This document shows, one piece after another, positions 7,315 through 14,783 of a stretch of 43,492 bases of DNA. The notes below the pieces were generated by a model. That model did not search any database. It saw only the letters and a program-made list of their open reading frames with translations, and was not told the origin of the DNA. The stretch comes from Candidatus Omnitrophota bacterium (lineage in GTDB: Bacteria; Omnitrophota; Gorgyraeia; JABMRN01; RBG-13-46-9). A program made the translations under genes and the position numbers. The stretch is from the NCBI GenBank assembly GCA_016782445.1, contig JADHYM010000008.1, forward strand, positions 1 to 43,492, written 5' to 3'. How positions within the stretch are numbered: position 1 is the first letter of the stretch; every line of letters starts with the position of its first letter.

Positions 7315-8773
7315 TGGAATCAGAATTGAACCCACTAGCGAGCTTCCCGAATGCGATATAAAGCACGTAACGATCAATTCAAAAAACGCAGGGCCAAAAA
7401 GCCTTTTTGTTGCGATAAAAGGCGCTGTTACGGACGGACATAATTTTGTCCGCGAGGCATTCAAAAAAGGGTCTCTTTTTGCGATCGTAGAAAAAGAACC
7501 AGCTTCCAAAAGCGGCCCGTTTGTTCTTGTCGAAGACACGAAAGCTGCCCTTGCGAAAATCGCCGCTAACTTTTACAAAAACCCTTCCGGAAAGCTGAAT
7601 ATAATAGGTATAACCGGTACCAATGGCAAGACCACAACCGCTTTTATCGTAGAAAGCGTATTCAAGGTCGCGAAAAGAAAGTGTGGGCTTATCGGAACCG
7701 TGAGCTATAATACAGGAAGCCGTTTTCTCCCTGCCGATAGAACCACGCCCAACGCGCTCTGCCTTAATTCTCTCTTCGCGGAGATGGTAAAATCAGGCAC
7801 GACGGACGCTGTCATGGAGGTGTCGAGCCACGCCCTCGAGCAAGAAAGAGTAAAAAACATCATTTTTAAAACAGCCGTCTTTATGAACCTGACGCACGAA
7901 CACCTCGACTATCACAAGACGATCAACCAATATTTTTTAAGCAAATCAAAGCTTTTCAAGCTCCTGGGAAAAGGCGGCATAGCCGTGATAAACGCTGATG
8001 ACAAAATGGCCGGACGCCTTATAAGCCGTATTTCAGGGCGCTATATTAGTTTTGGTATAAAAAAGCCCGCTACGATTGAAGCCCGCAACATAAATTCAGG
8101 TCTCGATGGTTCGCGATTTGAGGTATGGATAGAAAAGAAAAAGAAAATCAAAATTGAAACACCGCTAATCGGCACTCATAATGTTTATAACATACTCGCT
8201 GCGATAGCGACCTCTTGGGCGAATGGCATAAGCGAAAAGAACATAAAAAAAGGCGTTGAGGCGGTGAGGCTCATCCCGGGCAGGCTTGAATGCGTCAGGT
8301 GCCGGGGCGGGGTCAGGGTTTTTGTCGATTATGCCCACACTGACAACGCGCTTTTTAACGTTCTCGGTTTTCTTTCGCAAATGAAAACCCGAAAAATAAT
8401 AACCGTATTCGGAGCGGGTGGCGAGCGGGATACTGCTAAAAGGCCGCTCATGGGAAGGGCCGTGCAGAAATTCTCTGATTTTTTTATAATCACCAGTGAT
8501 AACCCCCGCGGGGAGAATCCCGGAAGAATAGCGCGTGAGATAGAAAAAGGCCTTCTGAAAGGCAAAAAAAAGTACAAAATAATTCTGAATAGAAAGCACG
8601 CTATAAAAAATGCTTTAGAGAAAGCTGAAAAAGGTGATATAGTATTACTGGCCGGAAAGGGGCATGAGGGATATCAGATAATCGGTAATAAAAAAATACC
8701 GTTTGATGATAGAATAGTGGCGGGAAAAATCTTAAAAGAAATCAAAAATACATGCGCATCAAAGACATTATAA
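7292..8773 (+). CDS. murE: UDP-MurNAc-L-Ala-D-Glu:meso-diaminopimelate ligase
   Basis: This 493-residue Mur ligase adds the third stem-peptide residue. It has three domains: a UDP-binding N-terminal domain (SKNAGPKSLFVAIKG), an ATPase domain with P-loop GITGTNGKTTT near residue 110, and a C-terminal domain. The D403-N-P-R406 motif is the signature of enzymes that select meso-diaminopimelate rather than lysine. This predicts A1-gamma-type peptidoglycan, common in diderm bacteria. Conserved blocks such as AVMEVSSHALEQERV and NLTHEHLDYH are intact. Its end overlaps murF by 22 bases. Confidence 0.96.
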   Translation: MKLRDLLDGIRIEPTSELPECDIKHVTINSKNAGPKSLFVAIKGAVTDGHNFVREAFKKGSLFAIVEKEPASKSGPFVLVEDTKAALAKIAANFYKNPSGKLNIIGITGTNGKTTTAFIVESVFKVAKRKCGLIGTVSYNTGSRFLPADRTTPNALCLNSLFAEMVKSGTTDAVMEVSSHALEQERVKNIIFKTAVFMNLTHEHLDYHKTINQYFLSKSKLFKLLGKGGIAVINADDKMAGRLISRISGRYISFGIKKPATIEARNINSGLDGSRFEVWIEKKKKIKIETPLIGTHNVYNILAAIATSWANGISEKNIKKGVEAVRLIPGRLECVRCRGGVRVFVDYAHTDNALFNVLGFLSQMKTRKIITVFGAGGERDTAKRPLMGRAVQKFSDFFIITSDNPRGENPGRIAREIEKGLLKGKKKYKIILNRKHAIKNALEKAEKGDIVLLAGKGHEGYQIIGNKKIPFDDRIVAGKILKEIKNTCASKTL

Positions 8774-10059
8774 AAAACACACCAAACATATCCATCGATT
8801 CACGCACCATAAAGAGAGGGCAGGTATTTATTGCCGTAAAGGGCGATAAATTTGACGGGCACAATTTTGTCGCGAGAGCCCTTCAAAGGGGAGCGTCCGC
8901 GGCTATAATTTCAAGAAATGTAAATACAAGGCCCAAAGACAGGCCCAGACTTATCAGGGTAAAAGATACTGTTAAGACTTTAGGCGAAGTCGCGCGCGCA
9001 CACAGGCTGAAATTCAAGATACCGGTGGTCGCTGTTACCGGCTCAAACGGCAAAACCACAACAAAGGATCTTCTCGCGCATGTTCTTTCGGTGCGGTACA
9101 GGGTTCTAAAAAGCGAAGCCTCTTTCAATAACCACATAGGGCTTCCGCTTACGCTTCTCAAGATAAGAGACAGGCACGAAGTGGTTGTTCTGGAGATGGG
9201 CATGAATCACAGAGGAGAAATAGGGCGGCTTTCCCGCATGGCAGTACCTGATATAGGCGTTATCACAAATATAGGCCCGGTGCACCTTAAGTTTCTAAAA
9301 ACGCTCAAGAACGTCTTTAATGCGAAAACAGAACTTCTAAAAGAGCTTAAGCCTGGGGGCACGGCTGTATTGAATAAAGACGATATATTTTTAAGAAATA
9401 TAAAAAATCCGGGATGCAAAAAAACGTATTTCGGAATATACGAAAAATGTACTTACCGGGCAAAATGCCTTGAAGAAAAGAGGAGCAGCTGGTCGTTCAC
9501 GATAGCGGGAAACAGGAGAATACACTTATCCATCTTGGGCAGGCATAATATATACAATGCCCTGGCCGTGATAGCTGCAGCAAAGGTCCTTAACATTGGC
9601 CTCGATGCGATAAAAAGGCGCATCGAATCGTTCAGGATGCGTTGCCCAAAGCGGCTTGATTTTAAAATTGTGAATGGCAGGCGCATACTTGACGACACGT
9701 ACAATTCTAATCCCGCATCTTTTCAATGCGCCGTGGACCTTCTGGAACGCTTCGAGGTTCCGGGAAAAAAAATAGTTGTGATGGGTGACATGCTGGAACT
9801 GGGCGCGAAATCCAGGAGCCTGCACTTAGCGGCAGGCGAAGAAATAGCCGGAAAAAACTTTGGCGCCCTAATTACGGTAGGCGCTTTTTCGCGGTTTGTC
9901 GCGGCCGCGGCCAGAAAAAGCAACATGGACTTCGTACGTCATGCCTCATCTCATCGAAATGCCGCTAAAATTCTAAAATCAATATCCAAAAAAGGAGACC
10001 TTGTCCTGGTAAAAGGGTCCCGTGGCATGCGGATGGAAAAGATTATAAACGCTTTATAA
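8752..10059 (+). CDS. murF: UDP-MurNAc-tripeptide:D-Ala-D-Ala ligase
   Basis: MurF adds the D-Ala-D-Ala made by Ddl (17057-17968) and completes the cytoplasmic precursor. The 435-residue protein shows the N-terminal ISIDSRTIKRGQVFIAVKG segment, the P-loop VTGSNGKTTTKD at about residues 95-106, the VLEMGMNHRGEIGRLS block and DDTYNSNPASF near residue 310. All are typical of MurF and distinguish it from MurE. The ATG at 8752 lies inside the end of murE, and the TAA shares its last base with the mraY start. Confidence 0.96.
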   Translation: MRIKDIIKNTPNISIDSRTIKRGQVFIAVKGDKFDGHNFVARALQRGASAAIISRNVNTRPKDRPRLIRVKDTVKTLGEVARAHRLKFKIPVVAVTGSNGKTTTKDLLAHVLSVRYRVLKSEASFNNHIGLPLTLLKIRDRHEVVVLEMGMNHRGEIGRLSRMAVPDIGVITNIGPVHLKFLKTLKNVFNAKTELLKELKPGGTAVLNKDDIFLRNIKNPGCKKTYFGIYEKCTYRAKCLEEKRSSWSFTIAGNRRIHLSILGRHNIYNALAVIAAAKVLNIGLDAIKRRIESFRMRCPKRLDFKIVNGRRILDDTYNSNPASFQCAVDLLERFEVPGKKIVVMGDMLELGAKSRSLHLAAGEEIAGKNFGALITVGAFSRFVAAAARKSNMDFVRHASSHRNAAKILKSISKKGDLVLVKGSRGMRMEKIINAL

Positions 10060-11147
10060 TGTTATACCAATTACTTTATCCACTGAAAGATCTTTGGTTC
10101 GGCTTTAATGTTTTTCAATACATAACATTCAGGGCCGCCATGGCGAGTATTACGGCTTTTCTCATAAGTGTGATACTCGGGCCGTTCATAATAAAGAAGC
10201 TGGCATATCTAAAGGTCTGCGAAATGCCGCGGAGGGAACACGTAGAAAATCTTTACGAGCTTCATAAACATAAAGAAGGAACCCCCACCATGGGAGGAAT
10301 AATCATTATAGCCTCGGTAATACTTTCTACTATACTGTGGGCCAGACTCGATAATCCGCTAATCATACTCGCCCTCATAACGGTCCTTTGGTTGGGAATC
10401 GTAGGATTCATAGACGATTACATAAAGCTTATTAAAATAAGGTCGCTCGGGCTTAGCACGGCGGCAAAATTTACAGGACAGATCATTATCGGAGCGGGAG
10501 TTGCCTTGTATTTATATTCGAGCGGAATCATCGGGACGGAGCTATATGTGCCGTTCGTAAAAAACGCGGTTTGTAACCTGGGAATTTTATATATTCCATT
10601 TGTGATGCTGGTTATAGTAGCTACAAGCAATGCTGTAAACCTGACAGACGGCCTTGACGGCCTGGCCGTAGGCTGCGTAAGTATCATCGCGCTTACTTAT
10701 GGCGTGATAAGTTACGCGACCGGGCACATAAACATTAGCGGATACCTTAATATATACTTTCTGCCTTTAAGCGGGGAGCTCACAGTATTTTGCGCCGCTA
10801 TCGCGGGATGCGGCCTGGGGTTTTTATGGTTTAATTCGTATCCGGCGAGTATTTTTATGGGGGACACCGGCTCTCTTCCGCTCGGGGGTGCCATAGGATT
10901 GATGAGCGTGCTCATAAAAAAAGAAATACTTTTATTCATAGTAGGCGGTATATTTATGGCAGAGGTCTTAAGCGTTCTCATACAGATGCTTTCGTTCAAG
11001 TTTTTTAAAAGAAGGGTTTTTCGTATGGCTCCTTTTCACCACCACCTCCAGCTGATCCGTTGGGACGAGCCGAAAATAACGGTGCGCCTGTGGATCGTGG
11101 CTATTATCCTTGCGCTACTGGCGCTTGCGACACTCAAATTACGATAG
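10059..11147 (+). CDS. mraY: Phospho-MurNAc-pentapeptide transferase
   Basis: MraY is the integral membrane enzyme that transfers phospho-MurNAc-pentapeptide to undecaprenyl phosphate, forming lipid I. The 362-residue protein has about ten membrane helices. It contains the family signatures EGTPTMGG, the catalytic-site DDYIKL, NLTDGLDGLAVG, SIFMGDTGSLPLGG and the cytoplasmic histidine-rich loop MAPFHHHLQ. Its length matches the family. The ATG overlaps the murF stop by one base, and murD follows after nine bases. Confidence 0.97.
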   Translation: MLYQLLYPLKDLWFGFNVFQYITFRAAMASITAFLISVILGPFIIKKLAYLKVCEMPRREHVENLYELHKHKEGTPTMGGIIIIASVILSTILWARLDNPLIILALITVLWLGIVGFIDDYIKLIKIRSLGLSTAAKFTGQIIIGAGVALYLYSSGIIGTELYVPFVKNAVCNLGILYIPFVMLVIVATSNAVNLTDGLDGLAVGCVSIIALTYGVISYATGHINISGYLNIYFLPLSGELTVFCAAIAGCGLGFLWFNSYPASIFMGDTGSLPLGGAIGLMSVLIKKEILLFIVGGIFMAEVLSVLIQMLSFKFFKRRVFRMAPFHHHLQLIRWDEPKITVRLWIVAIILALLALATLKLR

Positions 11148-11156
11148 AAAAAGAAT

Positions 11157-12509
11157 ATGGATCTTCGCAATAAAAAAGTAACGGTCGTTGGCCTTGGAGC
11201 GAGCGGCCTTGCGAGCGCGCTGCTTCTTGATGAGAATGAGGCGATCGTATTCGCGACAGACTCTTCGGATTCCGAACCCGTAAGAAAAAACGCGTCCTTC
11301 TTGAAAAAAAAATACATAGAAACCGAGATAGGCCGCCACACCGAATCTTTCCTCGAAGGAACAGAGCTTTTTGTCGTGAGCCCGGGCGTGGATAAGGACT
11401 CGACCCCCATATGCTACGCCCTCAAGAATAACGTCCCGGTCATAAGCGAGATTGAGTTGGGTTGCTATTTTTGCAGGGGCCCGATAATCGCTGTAACGGG
11501 AACGAACGGAAAATCCACTGTAGTCTCGCTTTTGGGCAAGATTCTAGCCGCGGCCGGAAAACCTTTTAACGTGTGTGGCAACATTGGAAAAGCCTTTACG
11601 GGAGAGGTTAAAAACATAACCAAGGAAACGTTTGTCATACTCGAGGTAAGCTCTTTTCAGCTTGAGCGGATAGAGACCTTCAGGCCCCTCATATCGGTTA
11701 TATTGAATATAACCGAAGACCACATGGACAGGTATAGGTCTTTTAAGGATTACGAAGACGTCAAAAAAAGAATCTTTAAAAATCAAAAGGACAATGATAT
11801 TACTATTTTGAATTACGACTTACTTAAAAAAATGTCTCCTCCGCGGCCCTTTTGCAGGACGTTCTATTTTAGCGCCGAAAAAAAGGTGGAGGGCGCATAT
11901 AAGGCCGATGGGGCTGTTAATGTTTTTTTACGAAATAAAGAAAAAAAGCTATTTAATCTGGATAACCTGAACCTAAAAGGTGAACACAATACGGAAAATA
12001 TTCTGGCTGCGACGCTTGTCGCACTTCTTATAGATGTCGATGCGGGCTTGATAGAAAAAGTGATCAAAGACTTTAAACCCCTTTCGCACAGGTTCGAGAC
12101 TTTGCGTGAGGTGGGGGGAGTCGAGTTCATAAATGACTCGAAGGCAACAAATATAGACTCGACCCGAAGGGCGCTTAAGTCGCTTGAGAAAAAAGCCGTT
12201 CTCATAGCCGGCGGAAAAGATAAGGCGCTTTCCTACGAAGAAATCGTTCCGTCTCTTAAAAAGCACGTAAAATCCCTCGTACTTATCGGCGAGACCAAGG
12301 AAAAAATTAAAAAAGCCCTAAAAAACGCCGTGCCGCTGGTAGAATGCAACACAATGGAGGATGCGGTAGGGGAAGGCTACAGGTTGGCCGGAAAAGGTGG
12401 GTGCGTGCTTCTGTCTCCTATGTGCGCGAGCTTCGACATGTTCGCCAATTACAAAGAGAGGGGAGAGGCGTTTAAGCGGGCGGTAGAAAAACTAAGGAAT
12501 AAAAGCTAA
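11157..12509 (+). CDS. murD: UDP-MurNAc-L-alanine:D-glutamate ligase
   Basis: MurD adds D-glutamate as the second stem-peptide residue. The 450-residue protein starts with a Rossmann-like UDP-binding domain (VTVVGLGASGLASALL). The ATPase domain follows with the P-loop IAVTGTNGKST near residue 112, then ILEVSSFQLE and NITEDHMDRY. The C-terminal domain contains INDSKATNIDST and LSPMCASFDMFANYKERG, both diagnostic of MurD. It lies nine bases after mraY and three before ftsW. Confidence 0.96.
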   Translation: MDLRNKKVTVVGLGASGLASALLLDENEAIVFATDSSDSEPVRKNASFLKKKYIETEIGRHTESFLEGTELFVVSPGVDKDSTPICYALKNNVPVISEIELGCYFCRGPIIAVTGTNGKSTVVSLLGKILAAAGKPFNVCGNIGKAFTGEVKNITKETFVILEVSSFQLERIETFRPLISVILNITEDHMDRYRSFKDYEDVKKRIFKNQKDNDITILNYDLLKKMSPPRPFCRTFYFSAEKKVEGAYKADGAVNVFLRNKEKKLFNLDNLNLKGEHNTENILAATLVALLIDVDAGLIEKVIKDFKPLSHRFETLREVGGVEFINDSKATNIDSTRRALKSLEKKAVLIAGGKDKALSYEEIVPSLKKHVKSLVLIGETKEKIKKALKNAVPLVECNTMEDAVGEGYRLAGKGGCVLLSPMCASFDMFANYKERGEAFKRAVEKLRNKS

Positions 12510-12512
12510 GCC

Positions 12513-13592
12513 ATGCGCAATATAAGAAGATCAATATTTATAATCATGATAGCGCTTTTAACGTTCGGCTGCGTCATGATATACTCGGCAAGCGCCATCC
12601 ACGCTCATGAAAACTACTCCGACAGCATGTATTTTTTGAAAAGGCACTTAATTTTTCTCTTGCTGGGATTCGGCCTCATGATTTTTCTGATGTCGGTTGA
12701 TATATCGCGCCTTGAGAGAGCCGCCAAGCCGCTAATGATAGCCTCTCTCGCACTTCTTGCGCTTGTCCTGATCCCCAACATAGGAAGCTCGGTCGCCGGG
12801 GCCCGCAGGTGGTTTAGAGCCGGGCCATTAAGTTTCCAACCCTCAGAATTGGCGAAATTCGCCCTGGTTATTTACATAGCGTCGTATCTCGATAGAAAGG
12901 GGTACAAAATAAAAGATTTTTTCTACGGATTTTTGCCGATCGTATCGGTTATATCGCTTACAGGGATACTCGTGCTTTGTCAACCGGATCTGGGAACGTC
13001 GCTTTCTGTATTTTTCATAGGATTTCTCATGCTCTTTGTAGGAGGCGCGAGCGTTCTTTATTTAGGCTCAATCGCGCTTTTGAGCCTGCCTTTTCTTTAC
13101 TATCTTATTTTTAGCGTTCCGTATAGAAGGAGAAGAATCCTTGTTTTTCTCGATCCCTGGCGTGACTCAGAAGGTGCCGGTTTTCAGATAGTTCAGTCGT
13201 TCATAGCCCTTGGTTCGGGCGGGCTCTTAGGGGTCGGCCTGGGGCAGTCTACGCAAAAACTTTTTTACCTACCTGAATCTTACACGGATTTTATTTTTTC
13301 GATTGTGGGAGAAGAGCTCGGGTTTCTCGGGGCGGCGTCTCTGGTTTTGTTATTTGGGGTATTCATATGGCAGGGAATGCGGGCCGTTTTTTTTACGGAG
13401 AGCATTTTCAAAAAAACGCTTCTTTTCGGCGTAACAGGCATGATAGCGTTTGAGGTGCTGATAAATATCGGCGTAAGCTCGGGCCTTTTCCCGACAAAGG
13501 GCCTGCCCCTTCCATTCATAAGCTATGGCGGGTCATCTCTATTGTTTCATATGGGCGCAGCAGGGATCATGTTGAACGCGATGAGGGAGTAG
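12513..13592 (+). CDS. ftsW: SEDS peptidoglycan polymerase FtsW
   Basis: FtsW is the septal SEDS-family glycosyltransferase that polymerises lipid II together with FtsI. The 359-residue protein has about ten membrane segments. It carries the family signatures ARRWFRAGPLSFQPSELAK, QPDLGTSLSVFF, LPESYTDFIFSIVGEELGF and LPFISYGGSSLLF. It is a paralogue of rodA at 34487-35581; the FtsW call comes from its place between murD and murG. A 104-base gap with a heptad-repeat hairpin separates it from murG, one of the few real gaps inside the cluster. Confidence 0.95.
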   Translation: MRNIRRSIFIIMIALLTFGCVMIYSASAIHAHENYSDSMYFLKRHLIFLLLGFGLMIFLMSVDISRLERAAKPLMIASLALLALVLIPNIGSSVAGARRWFRAGPLSFQPSELAKFALVIYIASYLDRKGYKIKDFFYGFLPIVSVISLTGILVLCQPDLGTSLSVFFIGFLMLFVGGASVLYLGSIALLSLPFLYYLIFSVPYRRRRILVFLDPWRDSEGAGFQIVQSFIALGSGGLLGVGLGQSTQKLFYLPESYTDFIFSIVGEELGFLGAASLVLLFGVFIWQGMRAVFFTESIFKKTLLFGVTGMIAFEVLINIGVSSGLFPTKGLPLPFISYGGSSLLFHMGAAGIMLNAMRE

Positions 13593-13604
13593 TTTGTACA
13601 TAAA

Positions 13605-13678
13605 CGTTCCGAAAGGACGAAGGACGATGGACGATTCGTCTCTCGTCTTTCGTCCCTCGTCCCTCGTCCATCGGAACG
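13605..13678. repeat. Heptad-repeat hairpin bounded by CGTTCCGA inverted repeat
   Basis: CGTTCCGA (13605-13612) and its complement TCGGAACG (13671-13678) enclose a block of seven-base units. Three copies of (A/T)GGACGA are followed by five copies of the opposite sense (TTCGTCT, CTCGTCT, TTCGTCC, CTCGTCC, CTCGTCC). The result is a long, register-shifting hairpin between ftsW and murG. No T-tract follows. Confidence 0.85.
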
Positions 13679-13696
13679 AGATAGGAATGTAATAAG

Positions 13697-14776
13697 ATGA
13701 AGATATTAATAGCTGCCGGCGGAAGCGGCGGGCACATATTTCCGGCTATAGCGCTTGCCCGGGAACTTGAAAAGGAAAAAAACAATATTGTATTTGTTGC
13801 TTCAAGAAGGAAGCTTGATAAAAAAATAATGCGCGGTCTCGAATACAAAAAGGTTTTTATGTCTGTAAACCCAATGCCCTACAAGATCGATTACCGGATT
13901 ATTCTGTTTATGATAAAGTCAGTTTATGATTTTATTCTTTCGATTATAACGCTCATCAGGTTCAGGCCTCGTGTTGTAGTGGGGTTCGGCGGCTATACGG
14001 GCGGCAGCGTAGTCTTTTTAGCGGCGGCTTTGCGAATCAAAACAGTGGTACACGAGCAAAACGTCATTCCCGGAAGGACCAACAGGTTGCTTGGGCCGCT
14101 CGCACGAAAAATCGCTGTCAGCTTTCCTGGCTCGGACAAATATTTTAAAAGCAAAAATACCGTATTTACAGGCAACCCCTTAAGAGAGGAAAGTCTCAAG
14201 CCCGGAGGCGGTTCGTCTAAAGCGAAATTTGGCCTTGATAACGGCAAATTTACCATACTTGTTATGGGCGGCAGTCAGGGGGCAAGCTCCTTAAATCGCT
14301 TCGCTTCGGTAAGCATAGGCGGTTTACTTCCCGGTGAGAAGAACGCTGTGCAGGTGCTGCATATAACCGGGCAGAAGGACGAAGCTGTGATCAGGGATTT
14401 TTACGAGAAACACTGCGTAAAAAACGCAGTGTTTTCGTTTATCGACTCGATAAACGAGGCGTATTCAGCAAGCGACATAGCCATAAGCCGTGCGGGCGCG
14501 TCGGCTATTTTTGAGCTGGCGACGTTCGGAAAGCCCATGATACTTGTGCCTTACCCGAGCGCCGGGAATAACCAGCGCTTTAACGCGCTTTTTCTGGCCG
14601 GGAAGGACGCAGCTATTTATGAGGATGAAAAGACAGCCGGCCCCGGGGACTTAAGACTTGATATAAGAAAACTTCTTGGAGACGAAGCGTTTCGAAGAAG
14701 CCTTTCCGAGAATGCGCGAAAACTTATCGTGACAGACGGAGCGAAGAGGCTTGCAAAAGTTATACTGGAACTTTAG
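13697..14776 (+). CDS. murG: Lipid II synthase MurG (GlcNAc transferase)
   Basis: MurG adds GlcNAc from UDP-GlcNAc to lipid I on the cytoplasmic membrane face. The 359-residue GT-B protein has the first glycine-rich loop AAGGSGGHIFPAIALA (residues 6-21) and a second, GGSQGASSLN, near residue 192. The UDP-GlcNAc-binding block follows: SRAGASAIFELATFGKP and the PYPSAGNNQRFNA segment around residue 290. AGGAAT upstream of the ATG could serve as a weak ribosome binding site. It lies directly after the heptad hairpin and eight bases before murC. Confidence 0.96.
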   Translation: MKILIAAGGSGGHIFPAIALARELEKEKNNIVFVASRRKLDKKIMRGLEYKKVFMSVNPMPYKIDYRIILFMIKSVYDFILSIITLIRFRPRVVVGFGGYTGGSVVFLAAALRIKTVVHEQNVIPGRTNRLLGPLARKIAVSFPGSDKYFKSKNTVFTGNPLREESLKPGGGSSKAKFGLDNGKFTILVMGGSQGASSLNRFASVSIGGLLPGEKNAVQVLHITGQKDEAVIRDFYEKHCVKNAVFSFIDSINEAYSASDIAISRAGASAIFELATFGKPMILVPYPSAGNNQRFNALFLAGKDAAIYEDEKTAGPGDLRLDIRKLLGDEAFRRSLSENARKLIVTDGAKRLAKVILEL

Positions 14777-14783
14777 TGATACA

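Noticed and set aside
13605-13678. Possible CRISPR array from repeated heptamers
   Set aside because: Units are seven bases, there are no spacers, and the orientation flips midway to form a hairpin; no cas genes are nearby.
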